Assembly (NCBI GenBank): GCA_900074725.1
Contig: LT598458.1
Span: forward strand, 496,001 to 560,000
Direction of reading: 5' to 3'
From: Lachancea dasiensis
Taxonomy: Eukaryota > Ascomycota > Saccharomycetes > Saccharomycetales > Saccharomycetaceae
Length of the DNA stretch: 64,000 nucleotides
This document shows, piece after piece, positions 35,544 through 47,800 of the stretch (position 1 is its first letter; the number at the start of each line of letters is the position of its first letter). The translations under genes were made by a program, and so were the position numbers. The notes beneath the pieces were generated by a model. That model did not search any database, was not told the origin of the DNA, and was given only the letters and a program-made list of their open reading frames with translations.

Positions 35544-36068
35544 ACTAGGAGCCTTTTTTAGCTCGCTGCGGGCCATTTATCTTCACAAGGGTCTATACCT
35601 GCAAATGCCATTGCATTATAAGTTTTTGGCTTTTTGATCTGAATCTTGGGAGCCCCATTCGCTCGTTTTGCTATGTTGAACATTTCCGCAAATTGTCATG
35701 AGTGGCAGTATTATAGTTGTTAGTGCTTCGAGTCTTTCATTTATCATAATAACTTCGGGAAAGTCCCCCAATAAATAGGTTTCGATTCAGTAATCTAACC
35801 AGTTTATGAAACAAATTGATTTCTTATATATAGTACGCATGTATATGCATTTTGTTGTCGAATTCGCTTACTTGGCCGTTGAACTTCCTGTGCACATGAT
35901 AATTATTGACATTGGCTCATCGCTTACTAGTGAAAAATTTTAAAGACTTTTAACACAATTGAACGCTGATGAAGTTAACATTCTTCGAAAAGACATAGAC
36001 CTGACTTAAGGACTCAATCAGCACGCTTGATAGAGTCTTACTAGCAGCCCAAACTCTGAAGCACTAAC
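35544..36068. other. Intergenic region before SUP45 (525 bp)
   Basis: AT-rich interval between tandem genes with a TATATA word near 35827. It presumably holds the SUP45 promoter. No gene or RNA is visible. Confidence 0.55.
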
Positions 36069-37382
36069 ATGGAAACAGACGCCGAAAAAAATATTGCCAT
36101 TTGGAAGGTTAAGAAGTTGATCAAGTCTTTGGAAAAGGCCAGAGGTAATGGTACCTCTATGATTTCGCTTGTAATCCCACCTAAGGGCCAGATCTCGATG
36201 ATCCAACGAATGCTTACAGATGAATATGGTACGGCATCGAATATCAAATCCAGAGTTAATCGTCTGTCGGTTTTGGGTGCCATCACATCAACGCAGCAAA
36301 AGTTGAAGCTGTATACAAAAGTGCCACCAAACGGGCTTGTGCTGTACTGTGGTGATATAATTACGGAAGAAGGCAAGGAAAAGAAGGTGACGATAGATAT
36401 TGAGCCTTACAAGCCCATCAACACTTCGCTGTATCTTTGTGACAACAAATTCCACACAGACGTTCTCTCGGAGCTGCTGGAGGCCGATGACAAGTTTGGT
36501 TTTATTGTGATGGATGGTCAGGGATCTTTGTTTGGTCTTCTGTCAGGTAACACCAGGACCGTTTTGCACAAATTTACAGTAGACTTGCCAAAGAAGCACG
36601 GAAGAGGTGGTCAATCCGCTGTTCGTTTCGCCCGTCTTAGAGAAGAAAAGAGGCATAACTATGTTAGGAAAGTTGCTGAAGTAGCGGTGCAAAATTTTAT
36701 CACCAATGATAAACCTAACGTTAAAGGTTTGATTTTAGCTGGTTCCGCTGACTTCAAGACCGACTTGGCGAAGTCTGAGCTGTTCGATCAGAGGTTAGCT
36801 ACAAGAGTTGTTAAAATTGTCGACATTTCTTATGGTGGTGAGAACGGTTTCAACCAAGCCATTGAGCAATCTGCTGAAGCATTGGCCAACGTAAAGTTTA
36901 TCCAGGAAAAGAAGCTGATTACAGACTACTTTGACGAAATTTCCCAAGATACCGGTAAATTTTGTTACGGTATCGATGACACCCTCAAGGCTCTCGATTT
37001 AGGTGCTGTCGAGACTCTGATCATTTTTGAAAATCTCGAAACAATCAGATATATTTACAAGGATTCTGAAGACAGTGAAGTTCTGAGATTTGCCGAACCT
37101 GAACAAGAAGATAAGTCTTACAACATTGACAAGGCTACAGGCTTGGAGATGGAGGTAGCTGAAGAACAACCGTTGGTTGAGTGGCTGGCAGAAAATTACA
37201 AAAACTATGGTGCAAACTTAGAGTTTGTCACAGATAGATCCTCAGAAGGTGCGCAATTTGTGACTGGGTTTGGTGGTATTGGTGCTATGCTACGTTACAA
37301 AGTTAACTTTGAGCAGCTTGTAGAGGAGTCTGATGATGAGTACTACGACGAGGATGAAGGCTCTGATTACGACTTCATCTAA
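36069..37382 (+). CDS. SUP45: Translation termination factor eRF1
   Basis: Recognises all three stop codons in the ribosomal A site and triggers peptide release with Sup35. The 437-residue product has the S. cerevisiae length. The codon-recognition domain carries TASNIKS with NIKS at residues 58-61 and the YLCDNKF motif near 122-128; the GGQ release motif lies at 180-182 within [13 protein letters not shown]. The C-terminal domain for Sup35 binding ends in a Glu/Asp-rich tail with [13 protein letters not shown]. All key residues are intact and compatible with use of the three standard stop codons. It converges with MAK5, matching YBR143C/YBR142W. Confidence 0.98.
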   Translation: METDAEKNIAIWKVKKLIKSLEKARGNGTSMISLVIPPKGQISMIQRMLTDEYGTASNIKSRVNRLSVLGAITSTQQKLKLYTKVPPNGLVLYCGDIITEEGKEKKVTIDIEPYKPINTSLYLCDNKFHTDVLSELLEADDKFGFIVMDGQGSLFGLLSGNTRTVLHKFTVDLPKKHGRGGQSAVRFARLREEKRHNYVRKVAEVAVQNFITNDKPNVKGLILAGSADFKTDLAKSELFDQRLATRVVKIVDISYGGENGFNQAIEQSAEALANVKFIQEKKLITDYFDEISQDTGKFCYGIDDTLKALDLGAVETLIIFENLETIRYIYKDSEDSEVLRFAEPEQEDKSYNIDKATGLEMEVAEEQPLVEWLAENYKNYGANLEFVTDRSSEGAQFVTGFGGIGAMLRYKVNFEQLVEESDDEYYDEDEGSDYDFI

Positions 37383-37584
37383 TTGCATTATTATGGATAA
37401 AATATCAAATTACATGTAAATTCAGCTATTACCAGGACTATTTTTAGGATCATTCTATCATTCTGTCAACCTTTCATAACATCAATAAACGCATCCCGTA
37501 ACCTTTCTTTTGGAGAGTTTCACTAGATCGTCACTTGCCAGCTGCTGTCTTCTCAATATAAATATTTTAATACATACCAGGTCT

Positions 37585-40017
37585 CTAGTTGCTACCATTC
37601 TTGAGTTTTTTGCCTTTCAAAAGCTCCAGCGCCCCTATCTTATCCTGGCCGATAATGGTGGAATGGCCTTTGTTCTTTGTTAGATCATCAGCAAGATTGA
37701 CAAAACCTCTAGTCAAGTAACTTTTCCTCAAGTCCTTTCTAATCGGTTGCTTTAATAATTCTTTTAATTGATACAAAAGCGAGTTGACGTCAGATTTTCC
37801 CAGTTGCTTATTCTGTTTCTTAAGCTTATTTTTGGCCAATATGATGTCCTTGGATTCGCCGTCGGAGTCCATCTCTATTCCAAGGTCATCAGCTGCTTTT
37901 CGCAACCAGTTTTCGTCCTTGTTGAGGGACCGCGTGGCTAACTGATCATCTGCTAGATCGTTAGCCAAGGAGCTACGCTCGCGTAATTGCGCCAGGATGC
38001 CAGGCTCGATTGGAAAAACTGGAACGTCTTTTTGCCATTTTTTGCCCTGCTGAGTAGATGACTTCGAGGAAAGTACCTTCCGCAATTTCCTTAGCGGTCC
38101 CATGGCCTCTTGTGGAGAACATATCATAACGGACACACCTTCTTTTTCACCACGGGCGGTACGCCCGGATCTGTGAATATAGACATCCGCGCTTCTTGGC
38201 AAATGATAATTGAGGACATGTTTGATATCAGGAATATCGAGACCTCTAGCAGCAACATCACTTGCGATCAATACAGTGGCTTGACTGCTAGCCTTATTTT
38301 GAGCAACCTTTTGTTGGAACTTCTCAAGGTTTTTAAGGCGGTTTTTTTGCGTCATTGACGAATGTATCTGAAATGATGATATCCCTAGAAAGTTAAGGTA
38401 AGAATTCAGTTTTTTAACAGAGTCGATTGCATTGCAAAATATCAAAGTAGAACCAGGGTAGAGCGTCAGAAAGTAGTATGAGAAAAGATCTCTCTCGGTG
38501 GGTAGACATTCGATAAGAGCTTCCTTAATCTTATTGTGGATCTTATCGTCAGGGTTCACATCGACAATTACAGGTTTTGATTTAAAATGAATCTTGGTCA
38601 TTAAATGCTTGAGGGCCTGTTCCATCTCATTCTCGTCTTTAGCTCTCCCCAATTTCTTCCATTTTGTCGTTGCCAGCTTATTAAATAAATCCATGGAGAA
38701 GGTTGCAGAAAAAATCATGGTCTGCCACCCGCTACCTGCATATTCGCTTTTGAACTTCTTCTTCATCTCTCTTGCCTTTCCTAAGTGTTTGAGAATTTTC
38801 TCAAATTCGTCGAAATGGCCATCTTGTAACAATCGATCAGCTTCGTCAAGAACCAAATAACTAATCTTAGAAAAGCGCTCTATCAGATTGGTATCCCTTT
38901 CAAGCAGTTCCAAAAATCGGCCAGGTGTGGCAATCACAATGCGGGCACAGCCGTCATACTTAAGTAACCGTTCCTGTTTCTGAATCGACAGACCGCCGGT
39001 GAGAGATACAATGGCGTATGGGTTCTTCTTGTTCAGTGAAAATGCTAATTTTTGTATATGCTGGGTTACCTGATGGGCAAGTTCTCTGGTAGGTGTAAAA
39101 ATTATTCCGATGGTTCTATCGGTAGATTCATCGGATAAAAGTTTTTCTAAAATGGGGATTCCATACGCCAACGTCTTACCAGAGCCTGTCGAAGCCTTAC
39201 CCATAATATCTCTTCCTTCTAGGGCGAGGGGAATAGCCTTTGCCTGGATCTCGGTAGGCCTTATGAAGTATTGTTCAGAGAGACCTTGTAGCGTTGTTAA
39301 GGAAAGATTTATCTTCTCCGTCCATTCCGGCAGTGCATCAGGTTCAATATTATCAATATCAAAGTTACCACCAAAGACGTTAGATTCGAGCTCTTCCTTT
39401 TCCGTTTGAGAGTGTGCTTCGATCTCAGCACTCGGTTCCTTGTTAACATTGTCTTGCCCCACCGAATGGAGGTTATCAGACACCCCACGCTCGCCAAACT
39501 TGGCTTTCAAATTAATTTTGTTATTACTGTCGTCATTAGGATGGTCGTTATCGCCAAACGTTTCCATCCCATCAGAAGCACCCTCACTCAACTCCCCCTC
39601 CTTCATGTCGTCCATGTCCTTGAATTCTATTACATCTTCCATCTCTTCGCCTTCTTCCCCTTCTTCGTCCTTACTGTCTTCGGTACCGTAACTCGGTTCG
39701 TTGACGTTGGTGTCCACTTTCACTGCTTTCTTAGGATCAGTTGCGAAAAATTGTACTTTCCCGTTCACAATTTTCACATCTACACCTTCGAGCTCCTCCA
39801 GCCCGTAGAAACCGCCATAATCGTCCATGGTATTCGGAATATCTACTCTTTTCCAATTTAGTGCGCTAGGATCCACCATTGTGCCTTTTCCATTGTCATC
39901 CTTCTGCGATTTGGAAATCTTAGCAATCATATTCGTTTTCGATTTGGATCCATTTTTCTTCAGGCCCTTAGACTTGGTGCCTTTTTGAACCCTTTTATCC
40001 AGTCTTGTAGTCCTCAT
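37585..40017 (-). CDS. MAK5: DEAD-box RNA helicase Mak5, 60S ribosome biogenesis
   Basis: Nucleolar ATP-dependent RNA helicase acting on early pre-60S particles. The product has 810 residues against 773 in S. cerevisiae. The N-terminus is Lys-rich, then an acidic insert (about 115-200) precedes the helicase core. Motifs in order: LPEWTEKINLSL with the Q-motif region FIRPTEIQAKAIP, Walker A ASTGSGKT near 272, PTRELAHQV, the DEAD box VLDEADRLL near 386-394, motif III FSATFS, and motif VI HRSGRTARG near 614. The C-terminal basic region ends in KLKNGSN. It is divergent from BMT2 with a 242-base shared promoter that carries ribosome-biogenesis motifs. Confidence 0.95.
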   Translation of the reverse strand: MRTTRLDKRVQKGTKSKGLKKNGSKSKTNMIAKISKSQKDDNGKGTMVDPSALNWKRVDIPNTMDDYGGFYGLEELEGVDVKIVNGKVQFFATDPKKAVKVDTNVNEPSYGTEDSKDEEGEEGEEMEDVIEFKDMDDMKEGELSEGASDGMETFGDNDHPNDDSNNKINLKAKFGERGVSDNLHSVGQDNVNKEPSAEIEAHSQTEKEELESNVFGGNFDIDNIEPDALPEWTEKINLSLTTLQGLSEQYFIRPTEIQAKAIPLALEGRDIMGKASTGSGKTLAYGIPILEKLLSDESTDRTIGIIFTPTRELAHQVTQHIQKLAFSLNKKNPYAIVSLTGGLSIQKQERLLKYDGCARIVIATPGRFLELLERDTNLIERFSKISYLVLDEADRLLQDGHFDEFEKILKHLGKAREMKKKFKSEYAGSGWQTMIFSATFSMDLFNKLATTKWKKLGRAKDENEMEQALKHLMTKIHFKSKPVIVDVNPDDKIHNKIKEALIECLPTERDLFSYYFLTLYPGSTLIFCNAIDSVKKLNSYLNFLGISSFQIHSSMTQKNRLKNLEKFQQKVAQNKASSQATVLIASDVAARGLDIPDIKHVLNYHLPRSADVYIHRSGRTARGEKEGVSVMICSPQEAMGPLRKLRKVLSSKSSTQQGKKWQKDVPVFPIEPGILAQLRERSSLANDLADDQLATRSLNKDENWLRKAADDLGIEMDSDGESKDIILAKNKLKKQNKQLGKSDVNSLLYQLKELLKQPIRKDLRKSYLTRGFVNLADDLTKNKGHSTIIGQDKIGALELLKGKKLKNGSN

Positions 40018-40259
40018 ACTAGCTCACCTTAACTGTACTGATGGTCCAACGCTTGTTCTAGCGCTGCTCATCGCAGAGCTAAAGCTTTTAATAAAATTTT
40101 TTGAATACTTCTATTTATTATTATTACCTACTGATGAGATGAGTTCAGAACATACAGCAGGGAGAACACACAAGTACATAGCGACCAATCTCGAGCATAT
40201 TGAAGCACCAGAGAGGCTATCAACAATCACAGAGTATAGGATAGACATTTCAACATTAA
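40018..40259. promoter_or_regulatory. Bidirectional MAK5-BMT2 promoter with PAC and RRPE motifs
   Basis: GCTCATCGC at 40066-40074 is the reverse complement of the PAC core GCGATGAGC. The tract AAAATTTTTTGAA at 40093-40105 matches the RRPE type, and GATGAGATGAG lies at 40133-40143. Both flanking genes serve 60S ribosome production, and PAC plus RRPE is the known signature of that regulon. Spacing between the words is about 20-30 bases. Confidence 0.75.
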
Positions 40260-41264
40260 ATGCTTTCGAAACGGAAAAAGACCGTTACAGGCAGTCTTGT
40301 CTTACAAAGGCAGCCGAAAATCAAGCCTGCCAAAGCGCGCCAAATCATAAGGCGGTTTCACGTCCTGATCAATAAGCGAAGAATTATATGCGGTGTTCTC
40401 AAGCTTGCTCTTACTGAAAATGACGAGCAACGAAGTGCGTCATTCATTAACAAGGAACTCAAGGAAAAAGGGCTCGAAACTTACTACAAACAAGGCTGGA
40501 ATGCCCCTCATCCGGATTCTGAGCTAGAAAAAAAAATGCTTCAGTCACAAAAAATTCGAGAAGACAAGGAGCTGGCCCGAGCGCTTGGGTATATTATGTG
40601 CGAAATACATGAGCGTGGTGGCCTGCAGAATTATCAGCTGGCGAGCACCATTGGTCAGGATAAAAACCGCGGTGGAGATTCATCCAAGACTCTGGTAGCA
40701 TGGTTTCGAGCGATACGTGAGCCTGGTCGTCGCTACAGAGCTTTGGAAATTGGATCACTTAGTGCTAAGAATGCGATTTCCACGAGCGGCATATTCGATC
40801 CCGTCGTGCGCATAGATCTGAACTCTAATGACCCTGAACACATACAGCGCCAGGACTTTATGGACATGTCCCTTCCCGAAAAGGATTCTGAGCGATTCGA
40901 TCTGATCTCGTGTTCGTTAGTCCTAAACTTTGTTCCAACTCCAAAACTTCGAGGTGAGATGCTCAAAAGGTTCAAAAGCTTTCTGCGGCGTGAAGTAAAC
41001 TCTGCGTACATTTTTCTTGTGCTCCCTCTACCTTGTATATTGAACTCGCGGTACATGGACGAAGAAAGGCTGTTTGACATCATGTCATATTTGGGCTATG
41101 AAAGGACGCATTCCCACCAGTCTCACAAGATCATTTATTTGTTGTTCAAGACGCGTTCAGATGTTCACAAAGGGGTGCCGCTGGAAGCGGACTTCAACGA
41201 TAGAGGGAAGAGCATACCAATCGAGTATGGTAAAAAAAAGTCCTCAAGGACAAATCTGGTATGA
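40260..41264 (+). CDS. BMT2: 25S rRNA adenine-N1 methyltransferase Bmt2
   Basis: Methylates an adenine (A2142 in S. cerevisiae) of 25S rRNA using S-adenosylmethionine, in the nucleolus. The product has 334 residues (337 in S. cerevisiae). The N-terminus MLSKRKKTVTG is basic, followed by KPAKARQIIRRFHVL. SAM-binding motif I is LEIGSLSAKN at about 161-170, followed by VVRIDLNSNDPEHIQRQDFM (acidic post-I residues) and FDLISCSLVLNFVPTPKLRGEM near 217-238, the family's signature region (key words SLVLNFV). The short basic C-terminus fits nucleolar localisation. It is the YBR141C orthologue in conserved order between MAK5 and IRA. Confidence 0.93.
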   Translation: MLSKRKKTVTGSLVLQRQPKIKPAKARQIIRRFHVLINKRRIICGVLKLALTENDEQRSASFINKELKEKGLETYYKQGWNAPHPDSELEKKMLQSQKIREDKELARALGYIMCEIHERGGLQNYQLASTIGQDKNRGGDSSKTLVAWFRAIREPGRRYRALEIGSLSAKNAISTSGIFDPVVRIDLNSNDPEHIQRQDFMDMSLPEKDSERFDLISCSLVLNFVPTPKLRGEMLKRFKSFLRREVNSAYIFLVLPLPCILNSRYMDEERLFDIMSYLGYERTHSHQSHKIIYLLFKTRSDVHKGVPLEADFNDRGKSIPIEYGKKKSSRTNLV

Positions 41265-41861
41265 ACAACTTCAGCATTCTGTTGTAGGTAGCTTCGTTCA
41301 TATCGTTAACACTGAGTTAGAGCTTTAACGAGCGGACCGTACAGGAAATGATTGCAACCCTAATCTCCAGCTTTCCATCATTAACTAATTCGATTTCCCT
41401 AAAGCATAAAAAAGGCCGAGACAGGACTCAGAGGCTTGTCAGAAGCTCTTTTTCTATTCTTAATTACAAATAGGCTCATGATAACGACGATTACACTGTT
41501 GTCGAAGGCATTGGCTTAGCGAGTCTTCCTCTCAACTAAAATATGGCTTCGCAACTTTCTACTCTCTACGCGTAGACTTCGGAAGGATGTCACGGCGAGA
41601 GCACTAGACAGCACGGAGAAGTGTTCCACCACATGATAGATGTGTCTTAGTATTTAATTGTGTCTTCGTATATACGTATGTTTAGTTGGTCGCCTGCAAG
41701 GGGCGTTAAACAAAATTTAAGCCGGACTAGTTTCAAAAGTACCAACAGTTAAACTGCACAACAATCCATTGGATGGCTCAAGCGTCAAAGCAAGAGTTTA
41801 TTAATCACAATAGCGCTGGATTGGAGGCTAGGTTTCTCAGTCAGGCTCGCAAGATCCAAGC
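41265..41861. other. Intergenic region BMT2 to IRA (597 bp)
   Basis: Tandem genes flank it; it should hold the IRA promoter. No RNA gene, repeat or recognisable regulatory site stands out. Confidence 0.55.
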
Positions 41862-44800
41862 ATGAGTGTGGCTCTGGTGAGATTTTCCTTTGAGCTGGTT
41901 TTCAATTCTCTGCCTATAAAATCTGGCAATGGCGATTACAACGAGGTAGAGAACGACCCAACATTTGTTAACTCACGTCTGCTTTTGATTAACGCGGCCA
42001 CTACATACAACATCAATTCCACAATAGAAGAAACTTTGCAACAAATAAACATTATCACAAAGCAACAACAAATCAATACGCTCTCTGAAAAGGCATTGCA
42101 CTCGCTTATTGTTGTGTTGAGACTCCTCAGCGATATTGCAGAAACTTGCTGGAAGCACGAAGAGACAGAAAAGAGGAGCCACGCCGACCAGTATCTGAAT
42201 CAGGATGATGCCATAGCCAAAAATGATATTGGATTTGCCACACAGAAGCCATGTTTTCACGTTGTTCGCCCAAAGCCGATCGACCCTGCGGTTGCAGAAC
42301 GCCTTATCCAAGCCATAAGTCGGCTTAAGTTCACTTATGTCGCTACTCGAGCGTCCCGTAAACCCCCATCATCACATTACACAAGCTCGACGAACGTCGC
42401 TTCAAGCCCTAAAATAGAGGGCACGAATAACAGCAGTGTCCAAGACTCGTCTCCATTCCTAAGAATCATAGACACAAACCTCGATTATTTGGGCCGCTTT
42501 GTTTCAGCTGCTAACCCCAAGGAATTTTGTGATTTTCTTGATACGAAAATTATCACTCCTTTGACGGTGACACACTCTTCTACCGAAGGCGACATTATGC
42601 CTTATATGGACATGTTCTCGGCCTTCTATATTACGTTTGATAATCTGCCGACCTATCTGCAGAATGTTTCAAAAATTTTAGAGTCTCTCAAGAGAACTAC
42701 CCATCAAGAAATGATGCTAACCTTTTCTTCGCATGCGCTGATGAACTGGATTATTTCGCGCCCTCACGAGTATGTTGAGATCATAAGTGATATCAAGAAT
42801 TGTACTAAAGACGATCCCGCACATATCGTGTGCAAATACTCTTCTTCTCTTTTTGATGATGTACATTCCAACTTCAACGTCTCGTATCTTCTTACAACAA
42901 CGATAAATGCAAATGCCGCAATTTCCGAATTCAAAAGCTCTCCTTCTTCTTCGGATGTGCCATCTCCAATTTCATCATCAGGAAGCAGTTCTTTGTTCCA
43001 ATCCGATACGGCTGATCTTAGGAAAACGCATAGTCTATCACGACGTGACAGTGACCCTCAAAGCTACCTGCCAAAATGGGATATTTTGAATCCCACAGCA
43101 ATAGCTGGCACTATTGTTCCAGTTGAAGACGTGGCGAATGTGTCAGTACTGAGGTTCCTAGTTGTGATGCTCATGTTCCAACCAAATACTTTTGAAGAAT
43201 TGAATTTGACAAGTTTTAAGCACATTCCTGACGAGCAGGATATCTTGTCTAATGTAGTGACTGATGAAGAAAGGAAGAAATCGCAACCTCAACTTTCTAA
43301 GCCCAGACAAAGTAATCATCGAATGCTTCAGACGCTCAAATTCCCAACATTCACATCGGGTAGCAAAAAAGTGAAGTTTTTAACATCTTTGATAAAGAAT
43401 GTCAATGGATCCTTAGTCGTATCTGATACTTCTTTATTAGATACATTGAGAACCCTAGTTCTACTATTTAGGGTTGCTTCATCCATTTATCTCGCCGATG
43501 AAGAGTCCCCGGTAGTCACTTTTTCCAGAAGGTTACTTTTTGTGATAGGCGATGCATTGCAGCTTTGTGACATCGGCGTCTCCAAGAAAAACCCCGTCAT
43601 AGCGAGGTGCTTGTCTCGAAATCCCACCTCATGTGCCAGACTCCAGATAGCTTTCTTTACGCCAGCTCTAATCATGGATTCTGATACCTTCACCACCCGC
43701 TTGGGCCATTACTCTCAAAACAGGCATTCAGGATACAAGCATTTGAAAACTTTGACAGAAGGGTTTAAGCTATTCTATAGTATCCCTAACGTTACCAGGG
43801 CAAGGTTGGAGATGGTGATGAGATCAACTGATTTCTTCAAGCGAACCCTTACTGAAATGTCGGATGTGATTTTGACGGCCTCGAAACATTTCTCGGATGA
43901 TATTGCATCTATTGTGGAAGGAATTTTGAATGGGTCATTGAGGAGCAGCACAGATGTGCCTAAGGTCGGAAGGTCCCTTTCTCCTCATTTCCCCTTCAGT
44001 CCACAGAACCAGTCCCTTTACCAGGAGGGCAATAACAAGGTCGAGATGAGTAGTTTGGCCTCATCATCATCCATCTCATCGGGAGGAAGCTCGTACAATG
44101 AGAAGGCTAGTGTTCAAAAAAGCTTCAATGAAAGATCTGACATTATGGCCCCTCGTGCTAGGCGCCCCTCAGGATCCTCAGCCGCAGCCATTGGCAACGT
44201 TGGCGCAAAAGTATCCCATTCCTCTGAAGGTGAGAAGTCCCTTCCCAACGTAAGGCTGCAACTGGAAAACGTGCAAAAGGGTGCGAAATCGCCTCTACGT
44301 TTTTCGAGATCTAGAGGGCCTTCAGACGGTAGTTTGCCCGCATTGAATACAGTGGCAATACACCAAAGAACTCTTACAGAGAATGTTGCGGTATACAACC
44401 AATCAATTTCATCGACAGAACTTGCCAATGTGAGAGCTACACTGGTCAACATTATCTCTGTGTATGAGTTGATGATACATGATTATTTTGTAACCGTAAC
44501 CGAGTCAGACCCAGCTCAACTTCTTGAGGACTACATTGCCCTGATAAAGCCGTTATTTGTTGGATTAGTGGATGACAATTTTTCCGTACAAGCAGCGTCG
44601 AAATCCTTCGCGGTTATAATAGCGTCATATGCTCTAAAATTGGGAAGCGGGAATTCAACTTCTGAGGCACGCTTAGTATTGTATAAAGGTGCAGCGTATT
44701 TGATAACACTGCTCTCGGCTACGCTATTTAATTTGGAGTTGGCCGATGCTAAGCGAGAGCAACTGCTTGACGTGATTTTAAAGTTTTTGGATGTTCGCTT

Positions 44801-47800
44801 CGAACTTAAATCAACCTTTGACTCAGGGACCTTAAAAAGTGTGGAACTCGAGACCTACCACTTACTTCACGGTGCCACAGGGCGGGCCCTTTTAGCTTCG
44901 CTTTGCACTCATGAGCCAAAAATTCACAAACTGCTAAGGACGTGCTTCAAGGCATTTTTAAGGGAGCTGGACTCCCACGATGACATAATGGGACACGGAG
45001 GTGATAGTATTAGCTACAACAGAATGTTTTTCCAATCGATGGGCAGAGATAACTATGTTTCTTCGGGTGCCGTCGCATTTCAGAGACGCCTGCGGAGTGA
45101 CATACTCAAGCACGTTACGTTTCCTGATAGAATGTTGTTTGACACCTTAAAATTAATGTACAATCAATGGTTGTTCTTTTTACGAAAAGAGAATTTGAGC
45201 AGTGCAGAAGCGAGCCACTTTAGAAACCTTGCTGGTCTCATAGCATCTGGCTGCGGTACATTTTTGAGTATTGATCGCAAGTCAGTTGAAAACAACCCTC
45301 AATATACTATCATGCAAGAGGAGGTTACTGAGATGGTGGACTACTTTTTATCGAGACAATGTTCGTGGTTGAATGATCCTGCTCTTTTGACTCGTGAAAA
45401 TTCCAAAGATATCGTAGGCACCGAATTACACCCTCTAGCCTTCAAGCTACTTTTTAAGCATCTGAAACTTCTAGCAGACCACCTTGAGACCATAGATCTT
45501 ACAGAAACTCAGGGTCCACCTGAAGCTCATAGTGATGCATCAGTTCTGCTCTTAGAGCAGGTAATCTTGATTGTGCGCACAGTATTGGAGCGTGAAGATA
45601 CCAGGGATGAACTTATTTTAGTTTCACCTCAATTGCTCGGTCTAGTTGCTCAGCTATTTAAAATTGTTGAGAATGTCAGCCATGCCTCCACAAGGTACTA
45701 TAAAGCCATCATACACTTATCCAAATTGCTCAAATCCTTCGAAGCCACAGAAGGAAGTCTATGCATTTCAGGTTATCTCCTTGTTAAAAATCAATGGTTG
45801 AGGTTGACAATATCGTGGTTCAAAGCAGCAATTTTTATGGACTTTGATCCAGAGAATTTGGCTCGTCCTCATCGAGAAATGGATCTTAAGCGAAGAGACC
45901 TTGATTATCTTTATATCGATACCTCTATTGAGACATCAAGAGCTTTGGCCTACATTACAAAAGACTTGATGTTAGAAGTTCCCTTGTCAAACTCCGAAAG
46001 CGAGTTAAAGGGATCGAAAGCTGTGACCTTCGGGAACTACTTCAGTATTTTGTTGAAGGGTTTAGAGAAGACATCAGCTGTGGAGAACTATCCTTTAACT
46101 CTGCGGCACAAGATAGGTGTCTTGAATGACAACATCAACACTTCTTTGACAAACATCTTGAATGCAAATGTAGATGTTGGTTTGAAATACGCTCTTCCTC
46201 TCGGGTATTCCAAAAACTTAGGGATAAAACTTGCGTTTTTAAAAGTTTTCGTTGAAATTATTTCTAACTTTGACATCCATACTGCCAAAGCGACCATAGA
46301 AAAAAACAAGCTTGTCGATCGCTACGTTTCACAACTGTTGGTAAGCCCTCGACTTCTATCTTTAGCGGCAAGAGTGTGTCCAGCGAATGAAATTGACGCT
46401 TTCGCTAGCAGCTTGCTTGGCATTTTCGAGATCAAAAATGCATCACACATCGTTGTTGTGGAATTAATGAAGGATGAGATTCAGAATGCTTCACGATATG
46501 CTGATGTCTTACGCAGGAACAGCTGTGCTACGAGAGCGCTATCAATGCTTTCACGTTTGAAAGGTACTCAATATTTAAGACAGACCCTCAAACCAGTATT
46601 AATGAGCATAATAGAAAGTAACGAGGCTTTTGAGATTGAAAAAATAACTTTAGAGGATCCTGAGGCTGAAAAAAATGTGAAACTTTTTACCAAATACCTA
46701 AAGTTGCTCATCGATTCGGTAGCAAACTCTGTATCGTCGTTCCCACCCGAGTTTTTCCTGATTTGTCAGGCAATTTATCTAAGTGTGCAAGAGAAGTTTC
46801 CCGGCTATGAATCGGTCGCAGTGGGCTCGTTTATCTTTCTACGATTCTTTTGCCCCGCGATCGTGAGTCCTGACGCCGAAAATATTGTGGACGTGGTAAC
46901 TGCCAAGCAAAAGAGGTCCTTCGTGACTCTCGCAAAGGTTGTTCAAAATATAGCGAATGGGTCAATAAGCTCTATGAAATGGCCCTTGCTTAATTCGGAG
47001 TCTTCATTCTTGAGACATTGTGGCGAAAGAGTAAGCATTTATCTTTCTGAAATTGCAAATCCAAGTAGAATTGTTTCGATAAAGCTTCGAAGTGAAAGAA
47101 AAGTTGCGGTGAGCGATTTCAACTACCTTCACAGATACATTTATCAGCATGGCCTGGAGGTTAGGAGTGAGATAATTTCAGAAATTAAGACTTTGGAGGA
47201 CTTCGAGACATCAAAGTCAGCTTCCAGGGCCACTGACAATCTATTGACAGCTTTGGGACAACCTCGGATGGAATTTCGAAACGAAATTCCACCTTCTATA
47301 AGAGATAAAAGCGATGAAAATCCGGACCTTTATGACTTTATGTCTAGGCACTCTTTAAGAACCTTTGATTTCAGAGATGATATCCCCTTCATTCATGAAG
47401 CAGTCTCGTCCGACGGCCACCCGATTGTTGTTTTTACTTATAAGCTACTACAGAAGCAAACTTGTGATACGGAGGCCCTAGTCTATCGCACATTTCAAGT
47501 ATACTCAAAAATCTGGAGTTCAAGGCATTATTTTGTCATTGATTGCACTGGATTTGATTCTCCGACTGTGGAAGACAAAAAGCTTTTGGCTTCGTTCTTC
47601 AGACTGATACCTGACGAGGCCGCAAGAAACTGTTCCAAGTTTTATTACTATAATATGACCGAAGAATTCACTGCATGGTGGCTGCCTGTCTTTAAGGGAC
47701 AAAATCCTTACTTGGAACCATATAAGACGCCTCACGAGTTTATCAACAGTGACTCCAGCCCAAGCCTAATAAAGAACCTCAAACTCAACAAGCTTTCTTA

